NCBI GenBank assembly: GCA_963707965.1
Contig: CAVPRR010000006.1
Location: forward strand, 480,806 to 544,805
From: VRUE01 sp963707965
GTDB lineage: Bacteria > Actinomycetota > Thermoleophilia > Solirubrobacterales > 70-9
Reading direction: 5' to 3'
DNA: 64,000 nucleotides
Part shown: positions 17,891-28,669 of the stretch, piece after piece
Layout: each line of letters begins with the position of its first letter
Position numbering within the stretch: the stretch's first letter is position 1
Made by a program: the position numbers and the translations under genes
Notes under the pieces: generated by a model
Told to the model about the DNA's origin: nothing
Databases searched by the model: none
The model's input: the letters and a program-made list of their open reading frames with translations, nothing else

Positions 17891-19311
17891 CGGGGGGCCC
17901 CGTTTGCGTGAGCGGGCCTCGCGTCGAACCCGATCTCCTGCTCCAGCGCATAGGCGGCCTCGAGAAGTCGCTGCTCGCCGAAGGCCGGGGCGGCGATCTG
18001 GAAGCCGACGGGCAGCCGCGGGCCTCCCCCCTCCGGCTCGGCAAGCCCGGCCGGGATCGAGATCGCCGGGATGCCGGCGAGGCTCATCGGCACCGTGAAG
18101 AAGTCGTTCATGTACATCGCCAGCGGGTCGTCGGTCTTCTCACCGAGGCCGAAGGCAACCGAGGGCGAGGTCGGGGTAACGACGAAGTCGAACGCAGAAA
18201 AGGCCGCCGCGTAGTCGGCGGCGATCTTCGTGCGCACCTTCTGCGCCTGCCCGTAGTAGGCCTCGTAGTAGCCGGAGGAGAGGGCGTAGGTGCCGAGCAT
18301 GATGCGGCGCTTCACCTCCGCCCCAAAGCCCTCGGCCCGCGTGCCCTCGTACATCTCGATCAGGCCCCCCGAGCTCTCCGAGCGCATCCCGTAGCGGACT
18401 CCGTCGTAGCGGGCGAGGTTCGAAGACGCCTCCGCCGGCGCGATGACGTAGTAGGCGGAGATGCCATGCTCGGCGTGCGGGAGCGGCGCCTCGGCGATCT
18501 CGCCTCCGAGGCCCTCGATCCTCGCCAGGGTGGACTCGAAGACCGCACGCACGCCCGGCTCGATCGCGTCGTGGGCAAGCTCGGCCGGAACCGCAAAGCG
18601 CAGCCCCTCGAGGTCCTCCTGGCTCGGCGCCCTCACGCCGCCCTCGATCCCAACCGAGGTCGAGTCGCAGGGGTCGCGCCCCTGCAGCACGCCGAGCAGC
18701 AGCGCAGCGTCGGTGACGTCGCGGGTCAGCGGCCCGCACTGGTCGAGCGAGGACGCGAAGGCGATCATCCCGTAGCGCGAGATGGCCCCGTAGGTGGGCT
18801 TCAGCCCGACGATCCCGCAGAGCGCGGCTGGCTGGCGAATCGAGCCGCCGGTGTCGGTGCCGATCGCGCACGGCGCGAGGCCGCCGCCCACCGCCGCAGC
18901 CGAGCCGCCGGAGGAGCCGCCCGGAACGCGCCCACGGTCCCAGGGATTGCGCACCGGCCCGAAGGCGGAGTTCTCGTTCGAGGACCCCATCGCGAACTCG
19001 TCCATGTTGGTCTTGCCCAGCACCTGGAAGCCCGCCTCCGCAAGCTGTCGCACGGCCGTTGCCGTGTAGAGCGGCACGTGGTTCTCGAGGATGCGCGAAC
19101 CGGCCGTGGTCGGAATGCCCTCGGTGCAGAAGATGTCCTTGACGGCAACCGGGACTCCGGCCGGCGATTCCTCGGACTGCCAGAGATAGGCACCCAGCTC
19201 ATCGCCGGCGGCCGCCCTGCGCCAGGCCTCGAAGTACTCCTCGCGGGAGACATCGCCCTTCGCGATGCCCGCCGCGGCTTCGGCGACGCTCAGCTCCAGC
19301 AGGTCCGCCAT
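17887..19311 (-). CDS. gatA: Asp-tRNA(Asn)/Glu-tRNA(Gln) amidotransferase subunit A
   Basis: A 474-residue amidase-signature enzyme that releases ammonia from glutamine for GatB. The catalytic Lys-Ser-Ser triad lies in VAVKDIFCTEG (Lys), GGSSGGSAAAVGGG (cis-Ser) and GTDTGGSIRQPAALCG (Ser nucleophile). The conserved GKTNMDEFAMGSSNENSAFG is present. ATG 19311 overlaps the last base of gatC and its 3' end overlaps gatB by four bases, giving a tightly coupled gatC-gatA-gatB operon. Confidence 0.97.
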   Translation of the reverse strand: MADLLELSVAEAAAGIAKGDVSREEYFEAWRRAAAGDELGAYLWQSEESPAGVPVAVKDIFCTEGIPTTAGSRILENHVPLYTATAVRQLAEAGFQVLGKTNMDEFAMGSSNENSAFGPVRNPWDRGRVPGGSSGGSAAAVGGGLAPCAIGTDTGGSIRQPAALCGIVGLKPTYGAISRYGMIAFASSLDQCGPLTRDVTDAALLLGVLQGRDPCDSTSVGIEGGVRAPSQEDLEGLRFAVPAELAHDAIEPGVRAVFESTLARIEGLGGEIAEAPLPHAEHGISAYYVIAPAEASSNLARYDGVRYGMRSESSGGLIEMYEGTRAEGFGAEVKRRIMLGTYALSSGYYEAYYGQAQKVRTKIAADYAAAFSAFDFVVTPTSPSVAFGLGEKTDDPLAMYMNDFFTVPMSLAGIPAISIPAGLAEPEGGGPRLPVGFQIAAPAFGEQRLLEAAYALEQEIGFDARPAHANGAPR

Positions 19312-19601
19312 CAGGAGTCGGCCTGCGGCGAGGGGACCCGGAAGGCGCCCTCGGCCGGATCGGGCGCCTGGCCCAGGACGGCCTCCCGTGGCCAGCTGGG
19401 CCGCGGCTCGTCGGGTCTCAGGACGTTCTCCAGCTCAACCACGTGCGAGGTGGGCGGCACGTCGTCCAGCTCCAGTTGCCCAATCCGGTCCACATGCTCG
19501 AGAATCCCCGAGAGCTCCCCCGCCATCCGCTCCACCTCCTCCGCGGACAGCCGCAGCCGGGCCAGCCTGGCGACGTAGAGCACCTGTTCCCGCTCGATCA
19601 C
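19311..19601 (-). CDS. gatC: Asp-tRNA(Asn)/Glu-tRNA(Gln) amidotransferase subunit C
   Basis: A 96-residue GatC, the small subunit that wraps the GatA-GatB interface. The family pattern is clear: YVARLARLRLSAEEVERMAGELSGILEHVDRI — given here in two parts, YVARLARLRLSAEEVERMAG and ELSGILEHVDRI — then LRPDEPRPSWPREAVLGQAP and a C-terminal FRVPS. It is the first gene of gatCAB; its promoter should lie in the 75 bp shared with the divergent membrane-protein gene at 19677. Confidence 0.94.
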   Translation of the reverse strand: MIEREQVLYVARLARLRLSAEEVERMAGELSGILEHVDRIGQLELDDVPPTSHVVELENVLRPDEPRPSWPREAVLGQAPDPAEGAFRVPSPQADS

Positions 19602-19676
19602 GGGGCCATTCTAGGTGCGACCCAGGGGTTGCCGCGCCTCCACCTGGCCAGTCAGCCAGTTATTGTCCCGCCAACG

Positions 19677-20120
19677 ATGCGGGGAGCAAGAGCAGAGGCG
19701 CTCGTGGTGCTGAGCCTGCGGCTGCTGGCTGCCAGCTTTGCGGTCGTCGGCATCCTCTTCATCGCAGTCCCCAGCGGGGTCCTCGACACGATCTCCGATC
19801 TGGGCGACTCGATCGGCAGCTTCACGGCTGCCCCCCACACCCAGGAGCAGCTCTGGCTCGCCCTCGGGTTCGCGTACATGGTGGTCATCACCGGGATCTG
19901 CCTGGTCGCCCAGTCCGATGTCGTCCGCTACCGCCCGCTGCTGCTGGTGCTCGCGGCGGGCAAGACGGCGTCCTCGCTCGGCTCGCTCGGCTTCTATGTC
20001 TTCGACCAGGACGTCTTCATCTACCTGCTCAACTTCCTGGTCGACGGCTTCCTGGCGCTTGTGGCGCTCTGGCTCTGGTCGCTGGCGGGGCGCGTCGGCC
20101 GCGCTGCAGCGCCCGGTTGA
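19677..20120 (+). CDS. Four-helix integral membrane protein of unknown function
   Basis: A 147-residue protein with four predicted transmembrane helices (LRLLAASFAVVGILFIAV; LWLALGFAYMVVITGICLVA; PLLLVLAAGKTASSLGSLGF; LLNFLVDGFLALVALWLW). It starts at ATG 19677, the first Met of the hydrophobic protein, although the frame is open upstream. No catalytic motif is seen. Its TGA is followed in the same frame, without a canonical start for 60 bp, by sequence coding the conserved N-terminus of the GMC oxidoreductase, so the two proteins are linked in expression and perhaps in function. Confidence 0.75.
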   Translation: MRGARAEALVVLSLRLLAASFAVVGILFIAVPSGVLDTISDLGDSIGSFTAAPHTQEQLWLALGFAYMVVITGICLVAQSDVVRYRPLLLVLAAGKTASSLGSLGFYVFDQDVFIYLLNFLVDGFLALVALWLWSLAGRVGRAAAPG

Positions 20121-20180
20121 CAGCGCGCGCCGGGGCTCTCGGCCGCCGAGCAGCGGACCCTGAGCGCAATCTGCGAAGCG

Positions 20181-22022
20181 ATGGCACCCGGCGTCGACGG
20201 ACTGCCCGCCGCAGAGCGCGACATTGACGTATCGGGGCCGGTCGGTCGGTTCCTGACCTCGCTGTCCCCCCGCCTTCTGACCCGCATCAGGCTCGGCATG
20301 CGGGTCTTCGAGTGGCTGCCCTTCCCCTGGCGGTTCAGCCGCCTGGACCTCGGTGCCCGCGAAGACTTCCTGCAACGCATGGAGCGCTCCGGCTCCGGAC
20401 TGCACCACGAGCTGTTGCTGATGGCGAAAACGTTCACCACGATCGGCTACGCGATCGACTCGCGGGTCGAGAAACGGCTCGGCCTGCAGACGAGCTGCGG
20501 CCTTGCCGACGGCTCGCTGCCGGAGCCGGCAGGACCGCTCGGCGATACAGCCCCCGACGGCGACGGCGAGGACTGCGACGTCGTCATAATCGGCTCCGGC
20601 GCCGGAGGCGCGGCTGCCGCCGCGACGCTCGCCGAGGCAGGACTCGACGTGATCGTGCTCGAGGCCGGCGACCATTACAACCGCGACAGCTATCCCCACC
20701 ACCCGCTCGAGGCGATCGCCTCCCTGTACCGCGACGGCGGACTGACCATGGCCGAGGGGCGCCCGCCCATCCCCGTCCCGATCGGAAGAGCCGTCGGGGG
20801 GACCACCGTGATCAACTCAGGCACCTGCTTCCGCGCTCCGCAGCCGGTTCTCGACAGCTGGCGCGATCGCCACGGCATCGGGTGGGCAAATGACCTCGAC
20901 CCCCACTTCGCCGAGGCGGAGGAGTTCCTGCGCGTCACACCCCTCGACCCCGAGCGAATGGGGCGCAATGGCCAGCTGGCGATGGAGGGATCACGCGCAA
21001 TCGGCGCGAGTGGCGGCCCGATCTCGCGCAACGCCGGCAGCTGCGTGCAGTGCAGCTCCTGCCCGTTTGGCTGCGAGATCGACGCCAAGCGAGGCATGCA
21101 CGTCAGCTACCTGCCGCGCGCCGTCGCGGCCGGGGCGCGGCTCCGGGCAGGCGTCGAGGCGCGTCGCGTCCTGGTCGAGGACGGTCGCGCGACCGGCGTG
21201 CGCTGCGCCACCACCGGCAGTCCTGAGGGCAATGGCACTCGCCGCCCCTACACGGTCCGCGCCCGGCAGGCAACGATCGTCGCCGGCGGAGCGCTGGGCA
21301 CGCCGGAGCTGCTGCTGCGCTCCGGCCTTGGCGGGAACCAGGTCGGTCGCAATCTCCATATCCACCCCGCCTGCTGGGTGGGCGCCCGCTATCAGGAGGA
21401 GGTGCGTGGCTGGGAGGGGGTGATGCAGAGCTACTACGTCGACCAGTGGGAGCCGGAGCGCATCCTGCTCGAGGCGACCTTCACGCCGCTGCCGTTCGGC
21501 GGAGCGTGGCTGCTCGGCACCGGGCGCGAGCATCAGAAGGCGATGCTCCGCTTCGGTCAGATCGGATCGATCGGCGTGCACCTCTCCGACGCGTCCGCCG
21601 GCCGGGTTGGGATGGCCCGAGACGGGTCGACGCGCACGACCTACAACCTGACCCCGCAGGACGCGAACCGCCTCGCCTTCGGCATCGCCCGGGCCGCCGA
21701 AGTCCACTTTGCGGCTGGAGCGCTCGAGGTCTACCCGAACATTGGACGGATTCCGACGCTGCGACCCGGTGAGCTACCGGACTTCGAGGCGGCGTCGTTC
21801 AAGCCATCGGAGCTCCGCCTCGAGGCGTTCCACCCGATGGGCACGGCGCGGATCGCCGCCAGCGATGGCGAGGGCGTGTGCGCCGCCGACGGCTCGGTCA
21901 ACGGCGTCACGGGCCTCTACGTGGCCGACGCCTCCCTCTTCCCCACCTCAGTTGGGGTCAACCCGATGATGACGATCATCGCCTTCGCCAAGCAGGTGGC
22001 CAGCGGGGTCGTACCTTCGTAG
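20181..22022 (+). CDS. GMC-family FAD-dependent oxidoreductase
   Basis: A 613-residue flavoprotein of the glucose-methanol-choline family, closest in feel to long-chain alcohol oxidase or cholesterol-oxidase-like members. After a 130-residue helical N-terminal region come the FAD motif VVIIGSGAGGAAAAATLAEA, GRAVGGTTVINSG, the Cys-rich CVQCSSCPFGCEIDAKRG, VAGGALGTPELLLRSGLG, and the C-terminal FHPMGTARIA plus TSVGVNPMMTIIAFA. Substrate unknown, probably an alcohol or sterol. The first ATG is 20181, but the typical family start (LSAAEQRTLSAICEAMAPG) is encoded in frame from about 20136, upstream of that ATG. The true start may therefore be a non-canonical codon. Confidence 0.88.
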   Translation: MAPGVDGLPAAERDIDVSGPVGRFLTSLSPRLLTRIRLGMRVFEWLPFPWRFSRLDLGAREDFLQRMERSGSGLHHELLLMAKTFTTIGYAIDSRVEKRLGLQTSCGLADGSLPEPAGPLGDTAPDGDGEDCDVVIIGSGAGGAAAAATLAEAGLDVIVLEAGDHYNRDSYPHHPLEAIASLYRDGGLTMAEGRPPIPVPIGRAVGGTTVINSGTCFRAPQPVLDSWRDRHGIGWANDLDPHFAEAEEFLRVTPLDPERMGRNGQLAMEGSRAIGASGGPISRNAGSCVQCSSCPFGCEIDAKRGMHVSYLPRAVAAGARLRAGVEARRVLVEDGRATGVRCATTGSPEGNGTRRPYTVRARQATIVAGGALGTPELLLRSGLGGNQVGRNLHIHPACWVGARYQEEVRGWEGVMQSYYVDQWEPERILLEATFTPLPFGGAWLLGTGREHQKAMLRFGQIGSIGVHLSDASAGRVGMARDGSTRTTYNLTPQDANRLAFGIARAAEVHFAAGALEVYPNIGRIPTLRPGELPDFEAASFKPSELRLEAFHPMGTARIAASDGEGVCAADGSVNGVTGLYVADASLFPTSVGVNPMMTIIAFAKQVASGVVPS

Positions 22023-22042
22023 GACCCCGCTGGTGCCGTCCG

Positions 22043-22640
22043 TCAGCCGACGCTCGGCGGGGGTGGCGGGGGCGGAGGTTGCTGCGATGGCGGCGGGGGC
22101 GGCGGAGGGGGCGGCGGGCCTCCACTCGGTGGGGCGCCGCCGGAGCCGGGGCCACTGGACAGCCGGTCGGCGGTGTCGGAGAAGGACGTGCCCTCCTCCT
22201 GCATGGTGCGGTATCCGCCATACGCCACAGCCGCCGAGGCAATCAGGCCGAGAAACACGCCGATGGCCAGGCCGACGCTCACACCCGGGGTGCCGCCGGG
22301 AATATCGAAACCCGGCTTGTCGATGATCCTGAAGAGGACCAGGACGGTCGACAGACCGCCCAGTACAGTGACGATTGTGCTCATGGGGAGCGGCGAGCCC
22401 ATGTCCTGGTCGCTCGCAGCGATAAGGGCCAGCGCTATCCCGGACAGTGCCGTTAAGAACAGCACGATGTCCACAAAGCTGTAGCTCTCCCAAGCGTTAC
22501 CACCGCTTGAGGCACCAAGAAGCGCCAAAGCTGGCCTCGATCGTGTACCAGTCGAAAATGAACATGATCAGGATCAGTGCGATCCCGGCAATTCCGGCGA
22601 TTTTCTCTCCCGGGCTCAACCTGTTTACGTCCATCTGCAT
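22043..22640 (-). pseudogene. Membrane protein with polyproline tail, single frameshift
   Basis: Translation from ATG 22640, preceded by a good ribosome site (GGAGGGAA, 5-6 nt away), gives MQMDVNRLSPGEKIAGIAGI, a hydrophobic helix and FDWYTIEASFGAS. The frame then stops at TAA near 22499. From about 22520 the reading continues in the next frame as GASSGGNAWESYSFVDIVLF with two or three more membrane helices. It ends in a tail of ten prolines, SQQ and eight prolines. The whole gene (598 nt) is one base out of frame. Without the indel the product would be about 198 residues, a small actinobacterial membrane protein of unknown function. It follows folD on the same strand. Confidence 0.65.
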
Positions 22641-22673
22641 TTCCCTCCGTGGGACATATGGGTTGGCCGGACC

Positions 22674-23522
22674 CTACACCCGAGCTCGGGCAGCAGCCAG
22701 CGTGTTGACCAGCAGCATCGCGATCGTCATCGGGCCGACCCCGCCGGGAACCGGAGTGATCGCCGCGGCTACCTTGGACACGGGCTCGAAGTCGACATCG
22801 CCGCAGAGGCCGTCGCCGGTCCGGTTCATGCCCACGTCGATCACCACGGCACCCGGCTTGACCGCCTCGGCGCCCAGCAGGCGGGGCACGCCCACCGCCG
22901 CGACCAGCACGTCGGCCCGGCGGCAGACCGCGGGAAGGTCGCGCGTGCGCGAGTGACAAACGGTCACGGTCGCGTTCGCCGAAAGCAGCAGCCGGGCCAC
23001 CGGAACGCCAACCAGCTTCGAGCGTCCAACCACGATCGCCTCGGCACCTTCAAGCTCGATGCCCTCGTGCCGGAGCAGCTCCATCACCCCGGCCGGCGTG
23101 CAGGGAACCAACCCTGGCATCCCATGGGCCAGCAGGCCGGCGTTGGCCGGGGTCAGCCCGTCGACGTCCTTTCCGGGGTCGATTGCCGCAACAACCCGAT
23201 CGGGGTCTATCCGCTCCGGAAGCGGCAGCTGGACGAGGATGCCGTCGACCTCGTCGTGCAGACCAAGCTCGCCGACCAGCTCGAGGAGCTCGTTCTCGGT
23301 CGTCTCCGCCGGGAGGTCGTGGTTGAGGGAGCGGATGCCCGCCTCCGCGCATGCCTTGTGCTTGTTGCTGACGTATATCTGCGAGGCGGGATCGTCCCCG
23401 ACCAGCACGGTCGCGAGGGCCGGAGGCCTACCGGTGTCCGCCTCGAAGGAGGCCGCCTCCGCGGCAACCCGCTGGCGCACCGAAGCAGCGATCTCCCTGC
23501 CGTCGATGAGGCGAGCGGTCAA
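22674..23522 (-). CDS. folD: Bifunctional methylene-THF dehydrogenase/cyclohydrolase FolD
   Basis: A 282-residue enzyme interconverting methylene-, methenyl- and 10-formyl-tetrahydrofolate with NADP. Catalytic Tyr/Lys appear in SQIYVSNKHKACAEAGI (YxxxK). The folate-site block is DGILVQLPLP, followed by IDPGKDVDGLTPAN. The dinucleotide motif is VVGRSKLVGVPVARLL and the C-terminal signature is ITPVPGGVGPMTIAMLL. The gene starts 4 bp after pcrA, placing it in the same transcription unit. Length is normal. Confidence 0.97.
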   Translation of the reverse strand: MTARLIDGREIAASVRQRVAAEAASFEADTGRPPALATVLVGDDPASQIYVSNKHKACAEAGIRSLNHDLPAETTENELLELVGELGLHDEVDGILVQLPLPERIDPDRVVAAIDPGKDVDGLTPANAGLLAHGMPGLVPCTPAGVMELLRHEGIELEGAEAIVVGRSKLVGVPVARLLLSANATVTVCHSRTRDLPAVCRRADVLVAAVGVPRLLGAEAVKPGAVVIDVGMNRTGDGLCGDVDFEPVSKVAAAITPVPGGVGPMTIAMLLVNTLAAARARV

Positions 23523-23526
23523 ACCC

Positions 23527-25779
<2,253 letters not shown>

Positions 25780-25819
25780 CCGTCGAGAATAGAGGCGCGC
25801 GCGGCGGGGGTTCCCGAGC

Positions 25820-26548
25820 TCAGCCCCCGGCGGAGGAGCGTCCGGTACGGGAGCGCAGCTCGGCCTCGCCGCCCCTCGGTTGCTCCCCGCCGTCGAGGGC
25901 GGCAATTCGCTGTTCCAGCTCGACAATCCGCGCCGAGAGGCTCTTGATCGCGTCGGCAATCGGGTCCGGCAGGTGGATCCAATCGGCGTCGGGCCCCTCG
26001 ACCCGTCTCCCTTCCACCCTGACCGGATGGCCGGGGTTGCCGACCACGGTGGAGCTCGGTGGAACATCCTCGACGACGACGGTGTTTGCGCCGATCTTGG
26101 CGCCGTCGCCCACCGAGATCGGGCCCAGCAGCTTGGCGCCCGAGCCGACGGTGACATTGTCCCCGAGCGTCGGGTGCCGCTTGCCGCGCTGGAGACCCGT
26201 GCCTCCGAGCGTCACCCCCTGGTAGAGCGTTACGCGCCTGCCGATCTCGGCGGTCTCGCCCACCACCACGCCCGAGCCGTGGTCGATGAAGAACTCGGCT
26301 CCGATCCGCGCAGCGGGGTGGATCTCGACTCCCGTGACCGCGCGGCTCAGATAGGCGATCGCGCGTGGCACCAGCGGAACCCGCGCCTCGGTCAGAGCGT
26401 GCGCCACGCGGTGCGCCAGCAGCGCCTGCACCCCCGCCCAGCTCGAGAGGATCTCGAGGGTCGATACGCCATGCGCTGCCGGATCGCGGTCCCGGGCTGC
26501 GGCGACATCCGCCCTGACCTCGTCGATGACCCGCCCCAGCGCATTCAT
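25820..26548 (-). CDS. cysE: Serine O-acetyltransferase CysE
   Basis: A 242-residue left-handed beta-helix acetyltransferase making O-acetylserine from serine and acetyl-CoA. Hexapeptide repeats run from VTGVEIHPAARIGAEFFIDH through GVTLGGTGLQRGKRHPTLGD to VVGNPGHPVRV. The catalytic His-Asp pair is in FIDHGSGVVVGETA. A C-terminal extension with a short coiled coil (IADAIKSLSARIVELEQRIA) is longer than in minimal homologues. Its ATG overlaps the cysK stop by four bases, so the two enzymes are translationally coupled. Confidence 0.96.
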   Translation of the reverse strand: MNALGRVIDEVRADVAAARDRDPAAHGVSTLEILSSWAGVQALLAHRVAHALTEARVPLVPRAIAYLSRAVTGVEIHPAARIGAEFFIDHGSGVVVGETAEIGRRVTLYQGVTLGGTGLQRGKRHPTLGDNVTVGSGAKLLGPISVGDGAKIGANTVVVEDVPPSSTVVGNPGHPVRVEGRRVEGPDADWIHLPDPIADAIKSLSARIVELEQRIAALDGGEQPRGGEAELRSRTGRSSAGG

Positions 26549-27468
26549 GGTGCAAAGAAGGGTAGGGACATGTACCGCTCGCCCGAGTCGCAGACGATCG
26601 TCACGACCCGCTTGCCCGCCAGCTCCGGCCGTGCCGCGACCTCCAGCGCCGCCTTGATGTTGGCCCCAGCGGAGATCCCCGCCAGGATCCCCTCCTCCCG
26701 GGCTGTCAGGCGCGCCATCTCCAGCGCGTCCTCGTCCGCGACCGCGACGGTCTCGTCGATCACCGAACGGTCCAACACGCTGGGGACGAACCCGGCACCG
26801 ATTCCCTGGATTTTGTGCGGTCCGGGCGCCCCCCCGGAGAGGACCGGGGAGGTCGCCGGCTCGACCGCGACGATCAGCGCGTCGGGGCTGCGCTCGCGCA
26901 GCATGGTTCCCACCCCGGTGATCGTGCCGCCCGTGCCGACGCCGGCGACGAAGGCATCCACCTGGCCATCGGTGTCGCGCCAGATCTCCTCGGCGGTGGT
27001 GCGGCGGTGCACCTCCGGGTTCGCCGGGTTCGAGAACTGCTGCGGCATGAACGCCTTGCGCTGCTCGCAGATCTCCTCCGCGAGCTCAACCGCCTCGGCC
27101 ATCCCCCCCAGGGACGGCGTTTCGCGCACTTCGGCGCCGTAGGAGCGCAGCAGCTTGGCGCGCTCGCGGCTCATCCCCTCGGGCAGGGTCAGGATCAGCT
27201 CGTATCCGCGCGCCGCGCAGACCACGGCCAGCGCAATCCCCGTGTTGCCGCTGGTCGGCTCGACGATCACCGAGCGCCCGCGCTCGATCAACCCGTCCCG
27301 CTCCGCGGCGTCGATCATCGCCACCCCGATCCTGTCCTTCACCGACCCGCCGGGGTTGAAGTACTCGAGCTTCGCGCAGACCTCGGCCTCCAGCCCCTCG
27401 CCGAGCCGCCGCAGCGCCACAAGGGGCGTCCCTCCCACCACCGCTGAGGCCTCAGCCCCGATCCTCAC
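26545..27468 (-). CDS. cysK: Cysteine synthase (O-acetylserine sulfhydrylase) CysK
   Basis: A 307-residue PLP enzyme making cysteine from O-acetylserine and sulfide. The PLP lysine is in NPGGSVKDRIGVAMI (residues about 38-52). The substrate loop PTSGNTGIALA and the phosphate-binding GVGTGGTITGVG are intact, and the C-terminal block contains GILAGISAGANIKAA. GTG 27468 fits the family N-terminus; the longer open frame contains low-complexity antisense sequence. It sits 37 bp after an Rrf2-family regulator and overlaps cysE, so the group is a self-contained cysteine biosynthesis unit. Confidence 0.96.
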   Translation of the reverse strand: MRIGAEASAVVGGTPLVALRRLGEGLEAEVCAKLEYFNPGGSVKDRIGVAMIDAAERDGLIERGRSVIVEPTSGNTGIALAVVCAARGYELILTLPEGMSRERAKLLRSYGAEVRETPSLGGMAEAVELAEEICEQRKAFMPQQFSNPANPEVHRRTTAEEIWRDTDGQVDAFVAGVGTGGTITGVGTMLRERSPDALIVAVEPATSPVLSGGAPGPHKIQGIGAGFVPSVLDRSVIDETVAVADEDALEMARLTAREEGILAGISAGANIKAALEVAARPELAGKRVVTIVCDSGERYMSLPFFAP

Positions 27469-27505
27469 CTGCCACCGCCTTCCCGCCCAACCGTGAACCG
27501 GCACA

Positions 27506-27904
27506 TCAGATGAAGTACATCCCCGCACCGGCGTCCTCGGCTTCGCGGCGGGCGACTTCGGCGATCGTGGTCTGGCCGAACACGTTGCGCAGCGCTGCAA
27601 CTCCCTCCGCCCAGATCCCCCCCGCCTCGTCGGCCTCCTGCCCCACCTTGCCGTCGAGGGTTTGGACGACCTCGAGCACGGTGATCTCATCAGCGGGTCG
27701 AGACAGCGTGTAGCCGCCCTTCATTCCGCGGTGGCTGGTCAGGAGCCCCGCCCTGCGCAGGGTGGAGAAGAGCTGCTCGAGGAACTGCTCGGGAATCCCG
27801 CGCCGCTCGGCGAGTTCCTTGATCGGCACCGGCCCCTGTCCCGAGCGAGCGAGCTCCGCCATCGCGACAACGGCGTAGCGCGACTTGGAGGTGATCGAGA
27901 TCAC
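27506..27904 (-). CDS. Rrf2-family regulator without iron-sulfur cysteines (CymR-like)
   Basis: A 132-residue winged-helix regulator. The Rrf2 N-terminus is clear: SITSKSRYAVVAMAELA, IKELAERRGIPEQFLEQLFS, LRRAGLLTSHRGMKGGYTLS. IscR/NsrR-type members carry three cysteines in the C-terminal half; this protein has none. That groups it with CymR, which represses cysteine genes and, in Bacillus, senses O-acetylserine through complex formation with CysK. Location immediately upstream of cysK-cysE on the same strand supports this role. GTG 27904 with an upstream AAAGG is chosen over an in-frame start at 27994. Confidence 0.88.
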   Translation of the reverse strand: MISITSKSRYAVVAMAELARSGQGPVPIKELAERRGIPEQFLEQLFSTLRRAGLLTSHRGMKGGYTLSRPADEITVLEVVQTLDGKVGQEADEAGGIWAEGVAALRNVFGQTTIAEVARREAEDAGAGMYFI

Positions 27905-27977
27905 ATCGACCTTTCTACCGCACGGCGCGGACCCGGCTGGGTTAGGATCCTTGCTCCGTGCATCGGCATCGGCGCTG

Positions 27978-28637
27978 GTGCCGTTTGCGAACACCCGAGC
28001 AGATCGGAAAGCAGTCCTGAGCGCTCGCCCTCACTGCCTCGTGATCGACGGTCACCCGCTGGTTCGGCTTGGGGTGCGCGAGACCCTGAAGGGCGACTTC
28101 CACGTCCACGAGACCGAGAGCCGGCAGGAGGCGGTGGAGCTGATCCGCGACATCGGCAGCATCGATGTCGCGATCGTCGACCTGCGCAGGGGCCCGACGG
28201 ATACCGACGGCGCGCTGAGCGGCGACGAGGCAATCCGAGCGCTGCGCAAGACCGAGCCCGGCCTCGGCATCGTTGCCCACGGCGAGCGCGCAGACCGCCA
28301 CATCGCAACCGCCGCACTGCAGGCCGGTGCCACGGCGTACGTTTCGCGGACCGCAAGCGCCGATGACCTTTGCCGGGCCGTGCACGCCGCACTCGGCCAG
28401 GAGCACTTCATCGACCCGACGGTTCCCCCGAAGGGGAGCCGGGGCAGGCTCACCAGGCGCCAGCGGGAGATCCTGCAGCTGCTTGCCGACGGCGGGACGA
28501 CCACGCTTGCGGCACGCGAGCTCGGTCTCAGCGAGGAAACCGTCAAGACCCACACGAAGAACGCCGTCGCTCGGCTGGGTGCCCGCAACCGCACACACGC
28601 GGTGGCCATGGCGCTCAGGGATTGTCTGATCGATTAG
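27978..28637 (+). CDS. Orphan NarL/LuxR-type response regulator with atypical receiver
   Basis: A receiver domain (about residues 18-140) plus a C-terminal LuxR helix-turn-helix (TRRQREILQLLADGGTTTLA, ARELGLSEETVKTHTKNAVA). The candidate phospho-Asp is in DVAIVDLRRG. The acidic pair at the end of strand 1 is reduced (HCLVIDGHPLVRLG has one Asp instead of two), and the conserved Lys of strand 5 is replaced by Arg (YVSRTAS). Conventional phosphorylation is therefore doubtful. No histidine kinase is adjacent. The start is uncertain: GTG 27978 is taken here, and the frame is open from 27885. It is divergent from the Rrf2-cysKE genes and convergent with the HDOD-LuxR gene. Confidence 0.8.
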   Translation: MPFANTRADRKAVLSARPHCLVIDGHPLVRLGVRETLKGDFHVHETESRQEAVELIRDIGSIDVAIVDLRRGPTDTDGALSGDEAIRALRKTEPGLGIVAHGERADRHIATAALQAGATAYVSRTASADDLCRAVHAALGQEHFIDPTVPPKGSRGRLTRRQREILQLLADGGTTTLAARELGLSEETVKTHTKNAVARLGARNRTHAVAMALRDCLID

Positions 28638-28669
28638 GCCGGATCAGGCGCCGGCCCGAACCGGGCCGG

